Source: Pontibacillus litoralis JSM 072002
GTDB lineage: Bacteria; Bacillota; Bacilli; Bacillales; BH030062
Length of the DNA: 64,000 nt
Direction: 5' to 3'
NCBI RefSeq assembly: GCF_000775615.1
Contig: NZ_AVPG01000012.1
Location: 1-64,000 of the forward strand
Part shown: in pieces, positions 1-8,932 of the stretch
How the letters are laid out: the number at the start of each line of letters is the position of its first letter
Numbering within the stretch: position 1 is the stretch's first letter
Position numbers and translations under genes: made by a program
Notes under the pieces: model-generated
Database searches by the model: none
What the model saw: only the letters and a program-made list of their open reading frames with translations
Told to the model about the DNA's origin: nothing

Positions 1-27
1 GTGTCTTAACCACTTGACCAACGGGCC
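1..27 (-). tRNA. tRNA-Glu, 5' part only (cut by window edge)
   Basis: Read on the minus strand, the sequence begins GGCCCGTTGGTCAAG and continues through the D-arm, matching the first 27 bases of Bacillus tRNA-Glu(UUC). The anticodon and 3' half lie outside the window, so the identity rests on the acceptor and D-arm only. Confidence 0.75.
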
Positions 28-38
28 AAAATAAAAAA

Positions 39-129
39 TGGCGGAGAAGGAGGGATTTGAACCCTCGCGCCGCTTACACGACCTACACCCTTAGCAGGGG
101 CGCCTCTTCAGCCACTTGAGTACTTCTCC
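39..129 (-). tRNA. tRNA-Ser (anticodon GCU)
   Basis: Class II tRNA of 91 bases with encoded CCA. The minus strand starts GGAGAAGTACTCAAG, the anticodon loop reads CTGCTAA (GCU, reading AGC/AGU), and there is a long variable arm, a GGTTCAAATCC T-loop and a matching CUUCUCC acceptor. Confidence 0.95.
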
Positions 130-133
130 GTAT

Positions 134-208
134 TGGCTCCAACGGCAGGATTCGAACCTGCGACCGATCGGTTAACAGCCGATAGCTCTACCACTGAGCT
201 ACGTTGGA
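134..208 (-). tRNA. tRNA-Asn (anticodon GUU)
   Basis: The minus strand reads TCCAACGTAGCTCAG, anticodon stem CGGCTGTTAACCG (GUU), T-loop GGTTCGAATCC, acceptor and CCA. It is 75 bases long. It is the promoter-proximal gene of a minus-strand tRNA cluster (Asn, Ser, Glu) spaced by only a few bases, so the genes are probably one transcript. Confidence 0.96.
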
Positions 209-253
209 ATAAGTTCAATGCCACAACCACCAAATGAGTAGCGACATTTTCAA

Positions 254-282
254 ATTATATCAGATGATTATTTATTTAGCAA
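254..282 (-). promoter_or_regulatory. Sigma-A promoter of the tRNA cluster
   Basis: On the minus strand a -35 box TTGCTA is followed by a 17-base spacer and a perfect TATAAT, about 45 bases upstream of tRNA-Asn. The A/T-rich sequence further upstream suits an UP element. Seen directly; start site inferred. Confidence 0.8.
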
Positions 283-453
283 GACCTTATTATGAAAAAT
301 CTTTTCCCAAAATAGATGTATTCGCTTAGAAACAATCAACTTACGACGTTAAATATGTTACAACAAAAGCATATTAAAGTCAATACTTTCATTCAAAATA
401 CATATCTTCTTTTCATACTGTTTTTTAACGCAGCTATAACAATTTAACATGTA

Positions 454-493
454 GTTAAAAAAGAGTCAATCATTTTATTCAATCTTTTTTAAC
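454..493 (-). terminator. Terminator after the SprT-like gene
   Basis: A perfect 11-bp inverted repeat (GTTAAAAAAGA / TCTTTTTTAAC) with an 18-base loop. The first arm lies in the last codons of the gene and the second arm supplies the T-run. It separates the gene from the tRNA cluster, which has its own promoter. Confidence 0.5.
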
Positions 494-921
494 TTACCTT
501 TGCACTTTCCACACCTATATTTATTCAAATCAACTCTTCGCTTTCTTCTAAATTCCGCATCGCATCGTTCACACTTATATTCATGTAGTGTTAAGGTTTG
601 TTTAGAAGGTAGTGATGCACAAAAACGAGGTGCATTTGTTTTCTTTAACAAATCTCTAAATTCTTTGTCTCGATGTTGATACCCTTTTCCTTCAATATGT
701 AAATGATAATGACAGAGCTCGTGTTTGATAATACCCTCGAACTCCGCTTCACCTAACTCACTTAAATACTTTGGGTTTAGTTCGATTCGTTTAAAGCTTG
801 GCAAATAGCGTCCGCCTGTTGTACGTAATCGATGATTCATTGTTACTTCGTGAATAAACGGTTTATGAAACCATTCTTTTGAAATAGTATTCACCCATTC
901 ATGTAACGTCTCTTGTTCCAT
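475..921 (-). CDS. SprT-like family protein (YdcK-type)
   Basis: A 148-residue SprT-family protein. The centre carries the zinc-metalloprotease-type signature HELCHYHLH, and the C-terminal tail carries a zinc ribbon with CERC and CGKC pairs. In related proteins (SprT, Spartan) such domains cut DNA-bound proteins, but the role of the Bacillus homologue is not established. The start at 921 is chosen because GGGGAG lies at the right distance; an upstream in-frame start at 1011 has no ribosome site and would collide with cmpA on the other strand. Its place next to cmpA and tex matches Bacillus subtilis gene order. Confidence 0.88.
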   Translation of the reverse strand: MEQETLHEWVNTISKEWFHKPFIHEVTMNHRLRTTGGRYLPSFKRIELNPKYLSELGEAEFEGIIKHELCHYHLHIEGKGYQHRDKEFRDLLKKTNAPRFCASLPSKQTLTLHEYKCERCDAEFRRKRRVDLNKYRCGKCKGKLKKIE

Positions 922-1009
922 CCTTAACTCCCCTTTTTCACAATTGGGCTTTTCTTTACATATTGTATAGCAAGAGCGTTTTAAATGCATTAGAAAGGTG
1001 GCTAATTCC

Positions 1010-1120
1010 ATGCCTAAATGGTTAAAGCATCAACTAATGAAAGCTTACTTAGAAAAAAATATCAATCAAATTAAAATGCTAAATCAATGTTGGTATGTAT
1101 ATAGAAAGAAACACTGCTAA
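1010..1120 (+). CDS. cmpA: Cortex morphogenetic protein CmpA
   Basis: A 36-residue peptide beginning MPKWLKHQLMKAYLEK and ending YRKKHC. It matches from memory the 37-residue Bacillus subtilis CmpA nearly throughout, including the conserved NQCWY core. In that species CmpA works with the ClpXP adaptor system in the mother cell to remove SpoIVA when spore envelopes are built wrongly, as a quality check on coat and cortex assembly. The start has an AAAGGTGG ribosome site. It lies between the SprT-like gene and tex, on the opposite strand to both, as in B. subtilis. Its presence marks the organism as a spore former. Confidence 0.93.
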   Translation: MPKWLKHQLMKAYLEKNINQIKMLNQCWYVYRKKHC

Positions 1121-1142
1121 AGCAGCAGTGCTCTTCCTGTGA

Positions 1143-3308
1143 CTATTGCGATGGAAGCATGGAAAGCGCAATTCTCCCTTTAGTTGTGTCAACATCTTCT
1201 ACCCAAACTGTAACAACATCTCCTACTGCTACTACGTCAAGTGGGTGTTTAACGAAGCGATTCGATAATTTAGAGATGTGCACAAGGCCATCTTGCTTAA
1301 CCCCTATATCGACAAACGCCCCAAAATCAACTACGTTCCGAACCGTTCCTTGGAGTTCCATGCCTTTATGCAAATCTTCTAATGACAGAACATCTTTCTT
1401 TAATAACGGTTTAGGTAAATCATCCCGTGGGTCTCTGCCTGGTTGAACTAATGATTTCAAAATATCTTCAAGCGTTGGAACTCCAATACTTAATTGTTCA
1501 GCTAATTGAGTTGTCTGCAGCTCCTTTACATATGCTTCAAGTTTCATTGAGCCTAAGTCTTTTGTTGTCATATCTTTCATTTTTAACAACTGTTTCGTCG
1601 CATGATAGCTTTCTGGGTGAATGGAAGTTCGATCAAGTGGTTCATCCCCATCTAGAATTCGTAAAAACCCAATACTTTGTTCATACGTTTTAGCACCTAA
1701 GCGAGGGATTTTCTTGAGTTGCTTTCGATTTGTGAACTTCCCATTTTCCTCTCGAGCTTTGACAATATTATTTGCAACTGCTTTACTAAGTCCTGATACA
1801 TATTGGAGAAGGGACGGAGAAGCTGTGTTGACGTTAACCCCGACTTGGTTTACCACTGTTTCTACAACAAAGGTGAGCGATTGCCCTAGTTTCTTCTGAC
1901 TAACATCATGTTGATATTGTCCAACGCCAATCGACTTCGGGTCAATTTTTACTAGCTCCGCTAACGGATCCTGTACTCGCCGAGCAATCGATATAGCGCT
2001 TCGTTCTTCAACTTGTAAATCAGGAAATTCTTCACGTGCTAATGTTGAGGCGGAGTACACACTAGCACCGGCTTCATTCACAATCATGTATGCAATGTCT
2101 AGTTGGTGACTCTGAATCATTTCAGCGATGAACTGTTCCGTCTCCCTTGAAGCTGTACCATTTCCAATTGCTATTAGCTCGATAGGGAACTGTTGAATCA
2201 AGGATAATATCGTACGCTCTGCTCCTTGTTTATCATTTTTCGGTGGCGTTGGGTAAACCACCTTAATGGCATGAACCTTACCTGTTTCATCCACAACAGC
2301 TAGTTTGCAACCTGTTCGATAGGCTGGGTCCACCCCTAAGACAACCTTTCCTTTAAGTGGTGGTTGCAGGAGTAAATTCCTCACATTTTGTGAAAACACA
2401 TTAATTGCTTTTTCTTCAGCTACTTCTGATAAAGCGCTTCGTATTTCCCTTTCTACAGAAGGTTGAATTAAGCGTTTATAAGCATCTTCTATCGCATTTT
2501 CTAGCACTTGGTTTCGTTCTGGTGCTCCGTGCTGGACTAACTGCTTACGAACGTAATCTAAAATGACTTCCACCGGTGGAATAACGGCCACCTTTAATAT
2601 TCCTTCTTTCTCTCCGCGATTTACAGCTAATACGCGGTGTGAAGCAATGGTACGTACAGGTTCTTGGTAGTCGTAGTACATTTCGAATACAGCTTTCTCG
2701 TCTTTCTCCTGATCCTTTTCCTTCGCTTCTGTGCGTAGACTCCCTTTTTCAAACGTTATCCTGCGTATGTACTCTCTGTAAGAAGGTTCATCTGAAATCC
2801 ATTCCGCCAGAATATCATTTACACCCGCTAATACAGCCTCGACCGTTTCTAATTCGTGCTCTACTGAAAGGTACTGCTTTGCTTCTTCGTAAATCGGAAA
2901 GCTTTCCTGATGCCAACATTTTAGCGCTAAAGATTCTAATCCTTTTTCTTTTGCAATAGTAGCTCTTGTACGACGCTTTTGTTTATAAGGGCGATATAAA
3001 TCCTCAATCTTCTGCAATTGCTGCGCTTGAAGAATCTCTAGCTTTAATGAATCAGTTAATTTTCCCTGTTCTTCAATTAGGCGAATGACTTCTTCTTTAC
3101 GATTAGACAGATTCAATCCGTATTCCCATTTCTCTTGTATGGAATGTATTTGTACCTCATCTAATCCACCTGTTTGTTCTTTACGATAACGAGCGATAAA
3201 AGGTACGGTATTCCCTTCATTTAATAAGGCGATTACTTTATCAATTAACGAAGTCTTTACGTTCGTCTCTTTTGCTACCCATTGAACAATTTCGTTATGA
3301 TCACTCAC
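1143..3308 (-). CDS. tex: Tex-family RNA-binding transcription accessory protein (YdcI)
   Basis: A 721-residue protein with full Tex architecture: N-terminal helical region (IARYRKEQTGG near residue 45), YqgF/RNase-H-like domain with VLGVDPAYRTGCK (about 325), helix-hairpin-helix segment with IPRLGAKTYEQSIGF, and a C-terminal S1 RNA-binding domain (GTVRNVVDFGAFVDIG). Tex proteins bind nucleic acids and influence transcription and stress tolerance; the precise role is unclear. The GTG at 3308 is chosen because GGAGGA sits six bases upstream. It lies downstream of rsbX on the same strand but is separated from it by a terminator. Confidence 0.95.
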   Translation of the reverse strand: MSDHNEIVQWVAKETNVKTSLIDKVIALLNEGNTVPFIARYRKEQTGGLDEVQIHSIQEKWEYGLNLSNRKEEVIRLIEEQGKLTDSLKLEILQAQQLQKIEDLYRPYKQKRRTRATIAKEKGLESLALKCWHQESFPIYEEAKQYLSVEHELETVEAVLAGVNDILAEWISDEPSYREYIRRITFEKGSLRTEAKEKDQEKDEKAVFEMYYDYQEPVRTIASHRVLAVNRGEKEGILKVAVIPPVEVILDYVRKQLVQHGAPERNQVLENAIEDAYKRLIQPSVEREIRSALSEVAEEKAINVFSQNVRNLLLQPPLKGKVVLGVDPAYRTGCKLAVVDETGKVHAIKVVYPTPPKNDKQGAERTILSLIQQFPIELIAIGNGTASRETEQFIAEMIQSHQLDIAYMIVNEAGASVYSASTLAREEFPDLQVEERSAISIARRVQDPLAELVKIDPKSIGVGQYQHDVSQKKLGQSLTFVVETVVNQVGVNVNTASPSLLQYVSGLSKAVANNIVKAREENGKFTNRKQLKKIPRLGAKTYEQSIGFLRILDGDEPLDRTSIHPESYHATKQLLKMKDMTTKDLGSMKLEAYVKELQTTQLAEQLSIGVPTLEDILKSLVQPGRDPRDDLPKPLLKKDVLSLEDLHKGMELQGTVRNVVDFGAFVDIGVKQDGLVHISKLSNRFVKHPLDVVAVGDVVTVWVEDVDTTKGRIALSMLPSQ

Positions 3309-3350
3309 TTCATTTCCTCCTATACCTATACTTACTTCTACTATTGTAAC

Positions 3351-3382
3351 AAAAAACCTCGACCTACATAGAATGGTCAAGG
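3351..3382 (-). terminator. Terminator of the sigB operon (after rsbX)
   Basis: Minus-strand stem CCTTGACC / GGTCGAGG (one G-U pair) with a 10-base loop, followed by TTTTTT. It lies directly after the rsbX stop and before the tex start. Confidence 0.8.
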
Positions 3383-3388
3383 TGTCAT

Positions 3389-3997
3389 CTACTTATATTT
3401 CATCGCAATAAAGGTCGTGTCATCTTGATTACGAATCGCCTTTTGCTTTACAAACGATTCCACAATGAAGTCTAATCGGTGTGAAGCAAACGTCTTGGCC
3501 GATAACGTTCGATCATTTACACCATCTGTAAACATAAAGAAAGAAGAACCAGGGATTAATTTGTCTTCTAACACTTTGTACAGCCGAGGTACTCCCGATA
3601 GAAATCCACCAACTGGTATATTCCGCTTCCTCTCCCCATTTGGCGTTATCATGACTATGCCAATATTACCGATGGACGTGAAAGAAAACCGCTCCGAATG
3701 AAAATTCATTCGTAATATTCCTAGCACGGCACCTCTCTTATTGAGCAATACTTCATTACATTTAGTAATAATAAAATCAATCGATTGGTGCATATGTTGT
3801 TCAATTACGTTGACGACAGCTTGAGAAGACTCTAAAGCATACGGACCACTCCCTAATCCGTCTGCCAAGGCACATACAAATTCTTTATCCGTTTCTTTAT
3901 AAAAATAACTGTCACCACAACAATAGTTACCATGCTTTGCTTCTTGATGGGCTATTACTTCTACTCTTGCGCTTCCATTTCCATGCTCGACACTCAC
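3389..3997 (-). CDS. rsbX: RsbX, PP2C-type serine phosphatase
   Basis: A 202-residue single-domain PP2C/SpoIIE-type phosphatase. Visible motifs are ALADGLGSGPYALESS near the N-terminus, FTDGVND, and a terminal QDDTTFIAMKYK. In Bacillus, RsbX dephosphorylates RsbS and RsbR in the stressosome, resetting it after environmental stress. It is the last gene of the sigB operon and begins with a GTG overlapping the sigB stop (GTGA), so translation is coupled. Its size fits the family (about 200 residues). Confidence 0.95.
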   Translation of the reverse strand: MSVEHGNGSARVEVIAHQEAKHGNYCCGDSYFYKETDKEFVCALADGLGSGPYALESSQAVVNVIEQHMHQSIDFIITKCNEVLLNKRGAVLGILRMNFHSERFSFTSIGNIGIVMITPNGERKRNIPVGGFLSGVPRLYKVLEDKLIPGSSFFMFTDGVNDRTLSAKTFASHRLDFIVESFVKQKAIRNQDDTTFIAMKYK

Positions 3998-4785
3998 TTA
4001 AAAGCCTCCACATTATCTGCTTGTAACGCTTCTCGTAATTTCAATAAGGCTCTACGTTGCAAGCGGGATACGTGCATTTGAGATATACCTAATTTTTCCC
4101 CGGTATCTTTTTGACTTAAATTATCAAAATAGGTGCACTTTAAAATCTCTTGCTCTCGTTCTGATAAAATAGGGAGGATTTTCTCTAATAACATTTGCTT
4201 GTCGATTGTTTCAAAACCTTTATCACGATCACCAATGAGATCCATTATCGTCACTGTACTGCCATCTGAATCTGCTTCGATTTGTTTATCAACAGAAAGA
4301 GCTTTATAGCTTTTCCCCATCTCCATCGTTTCTAAAACATCTTCCTCTGAAACTTCTAAATATTCCGCGATTTCTGCAACAGATGGAGAGCGTTGTAATT
4401 GTGTCGTTAATTCTTCTACCGCACGCTTAATCTTCGGACCAAGTTCTTTTATACGGCGAGGCACGTGCACACTCCACGTTTTATCACGAATAAATCGTTT
4501 TATTTCACCAATAATGGTCGGGATTGCAAACGACTCAAACGACTTTCCGAAAGATGGATCGTATCGGCGAGTAGCAGCTAGCAAACCAAGCATCCCTACT
4601 TGTACAAGGTCTTCATGGATCAAACTATTTTTGGAATACTTTTTTGCAAGCGAGTGAACAAGATCTTGATATTGAAGTACAACCTTTTCTTGTGTTTCTT
4701 CATCACTAGGATGATCTCTCAGCAACTGAATCCATTGATAAATATCTCCATCATGTCTATTGTGTGGTTGAGATTTGGTCGCCAT
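3994..4785 (-). CDS. sigB: RNA polymerase sigma factor SigB
   Basis: A 263-residue group-3 sigma-70 factor controlling the general stress regulon. Region 2 is visible (IHEDLVQVGMLGLLAA, FESFAIPTIIGEIKRFIRD), then region 3, and region 4 with the helix-turn-helix YFDNLSQKDTGEKLGISQMHVSRLQRRAL. The ATG at 4785 follows GAGGTGG at six bases and is preferred over one at 4806. It overlaps the 3' end of rsbW by 29 bases. In resting cells the product is held by RsbW. Confidence 0.97.
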   Translation of the reverse strand: MATKSQPHNRHDGDIYQWIQLLRDHPSDEETQEKVVLQYQDLVHSLAKKYSKNSLIHEDLVQVGMLGLLAATRRYDPSFGKSFESFAIPTIIGEIKRFIRDKTWSVHVPRRIKELGPKIKRAVEELTTQLQRSPSVAEIAEYLEVSEEDVLETMEMGKSYKALSVDKQIEADSDGSTVTIMDLIGDRDKGFETIDKQMLLEKILPILSEREQEILKCTYFDNLSQKDTGEKLGISQMHVSRLQRRALLKLREALQADNVEAFK

Positions 4786-5236
4786 TAATCGCCACCTCGT
4801 TTTCATGGAGATATTTCGTCATTAAAACGATCACACCACTTCTGTTGTTAATTTCAACTTTATCCATCAGAGCATCGATTAGAAAAAGACCAAACCCACC
4901 TTCCTTCAACTCATCAATGGAGTCTTCCTCCCTAAATGGGCCAATATCTTCTTTCACTTTGCTCAAGTCAAAGCTGCCACCGTGATCGGCAACCATGATT
5001 TCCAAACGATTCTCATACACACCAAAGCCTACCGTTATCTCCCCTTCATCTATCCCTTTATATGCATGTTTAACACCGTTGGTAATAGCTTCAGAAATGG
5101 CAACTTTCAAATCCTCAATTTCCTCATAATGGAAACCCATTCTGTTGGCAATTCCCGAAATGCTTAAACGCACGACACCTACATATTCTGCTTTCGCCGG
5201 CACTTTCACTTCGATAAAATCAAATGACTCTTTCAT
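4757..5236 (-). CDS. rsbW: RsbW, anti-sigma-B factor and serine kinase
   Basis: A 159-residue GHKL-type anti-sigma factor. The N1 box AISEAITNGVKHAY (about residues 45-58) and the G-box region GGFGLFLIDALMD are both clear. RsbW binds SigB in unstressed cells and phosphorylates RsbV. The ATG at 5236 lines up with known RsbW proteins and follows GAGGTGG; the GTG one codon upstream is an alternative. It overlaps the rsbV stop by one base (TGATG). Confidence 0.96.
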   Translation of the reverse strand: MKESFDFIEVKVPAKAEYVGVVRLSISGIANRMGFHYEEIEDLKVAISEAITNGVKHAYKGIDEGEITVGFGVYENRLEIMVADHGGSFDLSKVKEDIGPFREEDSIDELKEGGFGLFLIDALMDKVEINNRSGVIVLMTKYLHENEVAINGDQISTTQ

Positions 5237-5577
5237 CACATGCCACCTCGTACTGTGTAATCCGTTTGTATGTTCATGATTTCTGTGAGCCCCGTGATCT
5301 TAAATAATCGATACACACGTTCTTGTGGGTTCATGAACGTCAAACTACTTCCATGCTCTTTCGTTGATTTTAGCGCACTAATAAACACACCGAGGCCAGT
5401 GCTATCCATGTAAGATATAGCATGCATATCAATAACCACTTCAACACCATTCTCTTCCGTAAGTGGCACAATTGTTTCCTTTAATTTCGGTGCAGTATAC
5501 GCATCTATCTCACCTATAAGGACGACTTTCCTGACCTGTTCATGTTCATCATGTGCAACTTCAATAGTTAAATCCAT
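5236..5577 (-). CDS. rsbV: RsbV, anti-anti-sigma factor
   Basis: A 113-residue STAS-domain protein with the phosphorylation motif MDSTGLGVF, in which Ser is the site used by RsbW. Unphosphorylated RsbV captures RsbW and frees SigB. The start at 5577 is preferred because AGGGGG is nine bases upstream; an in-frame TTG two codons earlier is too close to it. It is the first gene after the internal sigma-B promoter, so rsbV-rsbW-sigB-rsbX are amplified by positive feedback. Confidence 0.96.
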   Translation of the reverse strand: MDLTIEVAHDEHEQVRKVVLIGEIDAYTAPKLKETIVPLTEENGVEVVIDMHAISYMDSTGLGVFISALKSTKEHGSSLTFMNPQERVYRLFKITGLTEIMNIQTDYTVRGGM

Positions 5578-5614
5578 TACCAAACATCCCCCTAATCGTG
5601 TACATACAAGAAAA

Positions 5615-5640
5615 TTACCCGCTTAAAATTGCCGTTAAAC
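5615..5640 (-). promoter_or_regulatory. Sigma-B promoter inside the rsb operon
   Basis: On the minus strand GTTTAA is followed by exactly 14 bases and GGGTAA, which fits the sigma-B consensus (GTTTAA, 12-15 bases, GGGWAW). The -35 box overlaps the rsbU stop codon. It lies about 40 bases upstream of the rsbV start, the position known for the autoregulatory promoter in Bacillus subtilis. Confidence 0.92.
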
Positions 5641-6645
5641 GTCCCTTCGTAAAATTATCATCGTAAAGTCATCGCGTAAATGAAAATCTTGCAATCGTTC
5701 GAAATAGCGATACACTTGTTCTGTCATTTCTTGAGCTGATAAGTGCTTATATTGACTAAGCACCTCACAGATTTCCTCTCGTTCAATAAATCGGTCATTC
5801 ACCCGGCATTCCGTAACCCCATCTGTCAACAGAATAACCATATCCCCCGGTGCAACTTGTTGGACGTATTGATGATAAGTCACTTTTCGATCAACGCCTA
5901 ATACAAGCCCTTCTGCTTCGATATCATAGAAAGCATCCTCTGCCGCACAATAGTAAAAACCCGGCTCATGCCCCGCTGAAGAATAATGAAATTCATGGTT
6001 ACGCCCATCATATAAACCGTAAAACATCGTCACAAACATACTCGGATCAACATTACGCTCAACTACTCTGTTCATACCTTCTAATATAACTCCTGGTTCC
6101 ATGCGGCTATGAGGGAAACTCTCCATAGAATATTTAATCATCGACATACACAACGCTGCAGGGACTCCCTTTCCAATCACATCGGCAATAGCAATCCCTA
6201 GAGAGCCTTGTTCATCTTCCACAAAATGATAATAATCTCCATTCATTTGTTTAGCAGGTGCACTAATAGCCCCTAAATCCATATTGGGGATATTTGGTTT
6301 CGTTGTAGAAAGTAACGTTTGTTGCATGTTGGCAGCGACAGAGATTTCTGATTGTAATTCTAGCTGTTTCTCACGTAATGCTTGAAACTCTTGATAAGCC
6401 ATTCCAAAAGAAATCATCGTTTCCAATAAAAAGTTTAAAGAATGTTTAACGCTCGGTGATAAATCAGGATACAAATCCAATAAAGACTGAATATATACAT
6501 CAACGATTTCATCTGGAGATATATTATGCTGGATTGCTTGTTTACTAAATTGTTCTGCGCGATATAATGCTTGTTCATCCTGATACTCTATATATTGCTT
6601 TAACAAGTCTCGATAACTATTTACATCAAGTTTTAACGTGCTCAT
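5635..6645 (-). CDS. rsbU: RsbU, PP2C phosphatase of environmental stress signalling
   Basis: A 336-residue protein with an N-terminal all-helical recruitment domain (about 1-85) and a C-terminal SpoIIE/PP2C phosphatase domain (about 120-335). Motifs include QMNGDYYHFVE, IADVIGKGVPAAL, FVTMFYGLYD, LLTDGVTE and RDDFTMIILRRD. When bound by RsbT it dephosphorylates RsbV and so turns on SigB. Length matches the B. subtilis protein (335). Confidence 0.96.
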   Translation of the reverse strand: MSTLKLDVNSYRDLLKQYIEYQDEQALYRAEQFSKQAIQHNISPDEIVDVYIQSLLDLYPDLSPSVKHSLNFLLETMISFGMAYQEFQALREKQLELQSEISVAANMQQTLLSTTKPNIPNMDLGAISAPAKQMNGDYYHFVEDEQGSLGIAIADVIGKGVPAALCMSMIKYSMESFPHSRMEPGVILEGMNRVVERNVDPSMFVTMFYGLYDGRNHEFHYSSAGHEPGFYYCAAEDAFYDIEAEGLVLGVDRKVTYHQYVQQVAPGDMVILLTDGVTECRVNDRFIEREEICEVLSQYKHLSAQEMTEQVYRYFERLQDFHLRDDFTMIILRRDV

Positions 6646-6658
6646 CTATTCTCCCCCT

Positions 6659-7060
6659 CTAACGGAGCCACTTCACAACGTTTATTTCCGTTCCTTCTCC
6701 TTCTTGAGAATGTACATCAAATTCATCCATCAGTCTTCTAACACCAGGAAGGCCAGCTCCTAAACCACCTGATGTGGAGAAACCATCTGTCATCACTTGA
6801 GTTAAATCTTGAATACCTGGTCCATTATCAATCGCTATGATGCGTAGCCCTTTCGAATTTAAGTTATCCATCGTTTCAAAACAAATCTTCCCTGTGCCAG
6901 CATACAGATAAATATTTCTAGCAAGTTCCGATATAGCAGTAGCAATACGTGCTTGATCTACTGTACCGAACCCTATTTTCTTAGCAATATCTCTACCAAG
7001 TTGACGAGCACCAACTATATCCCATTCTTTTGTAATAGTAACGCAGGATTGGAAGTCCAT
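6659..7060 (-). CDS. rsbT: RsbT, serine/threonine kinase and RsbU activator
   Basis: A 133-residue GHKL kinase with the N box ATAISELARNIYLYAGTG, the DNGPGI box and the glycine motif GGLGAGLPGVRRLMDEF. It phosphorylates RsbS and RsbR in the stressosome, is then released, and activates RsbU. It sits four bases downstream of rsbS in the usual order. Confidence 0.96.
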   Translation of the reverse strand: MDFQSCVTITKEWDIVGARQLGRDIAKKIGFGTVDQARIATAISELARNIYLYAGTGKICFETMDNLNSKGLRIIAIDNGPGIQDLTQVMTDGFSTSGGLGAGLPGVRRLMDEFDVHSQEGEGTEINVVKWLR

Positions 7061-7064
7061 TCAC

Positions 7065-7421
7065 TCAATCCTCCAATTCCTGTCGAAGTTTAATCAATCC
7101 TTGTTCTAAATCTAATGCTGTAGGCACATCTTGTAAATGGATTCCGAGATCAATTAATGTCATAGCGACTGCAGGTTGAATTCCAGTCAAGACAACTTTC
7201 GCCCCCATTAAGCTAGACATGGATACAACTTCTCCTAATACTTTTGCAATAAAGGAATCAATAATATCTACCGATGTTAAGTCAATGACGACACCTGTTG
7301 CTCCGCTTTCATGAATTTTACGTAGTAAGTCTTCTTGAAATTGAATGGCCGTTTGATCATCTAAGTCCATTTGGATAGATATTAATAAGTAATTATGTAA
7401 CTTTAGTATCGGAATTCTCAT
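7065..7421 (-). CDS. rsbS: RsbS, stressosome STAS protein
   Basis: A 118-residue single STAS domain with the segment [19 protein letters not shown] that contains the serine phosphorylated by RsbT. It forms the stressosome core with RsbR and sequesters RsbT. The start codon overlaps the rsbR stop in ATGA, which couples their translation. Confidence 0.96.
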   Translation of the reverse strand: MRIPILKLHNYLLISIQMDLDDQTAIQFQEDLLRKIHESGATGVVIDLTSVDIIDSFIAKVLGEVVSMSSLMGAKVVLTGIQPAVAMTLIDLGIHLQDVPTALDLEQGLIKLRQELED

Positions 7422-8296
7422 TTTCCTCTCTCCCTATCCAAAGAGTCAAGTATCTCTTCAATACCTTGTTGGTTATCGCTAATGCTTACAATTTTACTAT
7501 TTGTCAGCTCTAACGCCGTTTCAATCCCTCTCTTCAGCGAACTCTTCGTCGGGAATTTCTCCAAGTTTATCCCTAAATTAACAATAGTTTGCGCAATCTC
7601 TGGTCTTATGCCTACTAGAATACATGTCGATCCAATGAGTCGCACAGCTTCGGCCGCTTGTATGATATGATGGGCTACCATCGTGTCCACAACGGGAACA
7701 CCTGTAATATCAATTAATACTACATCTGCCCGATGCTTGATAACACCGTTTAATAAGTTCTCCATAATTAACTTAGCGCGCTCCGTATCAATCGTTCCAA
7801 TTAACGGCATTATCGTGATATTGTCCATAACTGGAATAAGCGGTGCAGATAACTCTTGCAAAGCTAACTTTTGTAACGAAACGGTATGCTCCCAACTACC
7901 GGAATACTCATTTACAAGTTGATTAATAATCGGATCAATCCAATGATCTACTCCTGAAATAATTTCCATACACATCTCTACATCAATGGCATCTAACTGT
8001 TTCAATATATAATGAACCGTCACCCGACGAAATACTTGCATTCCATCCGTCAAATAGCTCAATGGCCATCCTAAATAAATCAGTCGTTCTGCAAAGTTTT
8101 CAATACCATTCGTCTGACCATGATTTTCTATGCTTGAGAAAATAACATTAACGAATTCCCTATTGGTACTCTCAAACAACTCATTTGAAATAGTCGCAGT
8201 ATAATCTTTTTCCCGATTCTTATATACTTCGTCCATCCATAAACGGACAATTTCATCACTATGATTTAACACAACTTTAAACAACTGATTCTCCAT
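7418..8296 (-). CDS. rsbR: RsbR-type stressosome sensor
   Basis: A 292-residue protein with an N-terminal non-heme-globin-like sensor domain (about 1-150) and a C-terminal STAS domain (about 165-285) containing [16 protein letters not shown], where threonines are targets of RsbT. It co-assembles with RsbS. The ATG at 8296 follows GAGGTGG at five bases; an in-frame start at 8368 has no ribosome site. It is the first gene of the eight-gene operon. It is slightly longer than B. subtilis RsbRA (274), the extra residues being at the C-terminal end. Confidence 0.93.
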   Translation of the reverse strand: MENQLFKVVLNHSDEIVRLWMDEVYKNREKDYTATISNELFESTNREFVNVIFSSIENHGQTNGIENFAERLIYLGWPLSYLTDGMQVFRRVTVHYILKQLDAIDVEMCMEIISGVDHWIDPIINQLVNEYSGSWEHTVSLQKLALQELSAPLIPVMDNITIMPLIGTIDTERAKLIMENLLNGVIKHRADVVLIDITGVPVVDTMVAHHIIQAAEAVRLIGSTCILVGIRPEIAQTIVNLGINLEKFPTKSSLKRGIETALELTNSKIVSISDNQQGIEEILDSLDRERGK

Positions 8297-8472
8297 CTTA
8301 TCCACCTCAACTTGAACGTGTAAAATAGTTAATACTTTTATTGTCACAGGTTTGTCTATCAATAGCAATGGGACAAGTACTTATTTCATTCACTATTCGT
8401 ACATATACCTTACCACATAGTTGCCAAATACCTCCATTAAGAACCCTTTTTATACAATTCCACTTACTTTAA

Positions 8473-8520
8473 GCAATAAAAAAAGCGTAGTTTATTGTTT
8501 CTTTACAATAAACTACGCTT
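8473..8520 (-). terminator. Terminator of the ndoAI-ndoA operon
   Basis: A perfect 15-bp stem (arms 8483-8497 and 8506-8520) with an 8-base loop, followed on the minus strand by TTTTTTT. It separates the toxin-antitoxin pair from the sigB operon. Confidence 0.92.
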
Positions 8521-8577
8521 ATCTATACTTCCAAATAAAAAAACAAAAACCACCCTTATACTAGAGTAGCTTCTGTC

Positions 8578-8928
8578 TTAGAAATCAATCAATCCTAGGC
8601 TAATTTGTAACGCATCATCTACTCTTCCCATCATAACTTCATCCAGTTGGGTAATCTTATCCGTCAATCGCTGTTTATCGATTGTTCTAATTTGTTCAAG
8701 TAAGATGACAGAATCCCGTTCAAAACCATATTTCTTAGCATCGATTTCTACATGTGTAGGTAATTTAGCTTTCTGAATCTGTGCTGTGATAGCTGCTACA
8801 ATAACTGTCGGACTAAAACGATTACCGATATTATTTTGAAGGATTAAAACAGGGCGAACGCCACCTTGCTCAGACCCAACTACTGGTGACAAATCGGCAA
8901 AGTAGACATCGCCTCTTTTTACGATCAA
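8578..8928 (-). CDS. ndoA: EndoA/MazF-type endoribonuclease toxin
   Basis: A 116-residue PemK/MazF-family toxin, almost identical from memory to Bacillus subtilis EndoA. Hallmarks are the N-terminal [19 protein letters not shown], the central VVAAITAQI segment and the ending [11 protein letters not shown]. EndoA cuts mRNA at UACAU and is neutralised by NdoAI. It lies four bases after the antitoxin gene. Position just upstream of the sigB operon is conserved in Bacillus. Confidence 0.97.
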   Translation of the reverse strand: MIVKRGDVYFADLSPVVGSEQGGVRPVLILQNNIGNRFSPTVIVAAITAQIQKAKLPTHVEIDAKKYGFERDSVILLEQIRTIDKQRLTDKITQLDEVMMGRVDDALQISLGLIDF

Positions 8929-8932
8929 TGCA

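Noticed and set aside
1112-1131. Hairpin CACTGCT / AGCAGTG after cmpA as terminator
   Set aside because: The stem is short, contains the cmpA stop and has no T-run; not strong enough.
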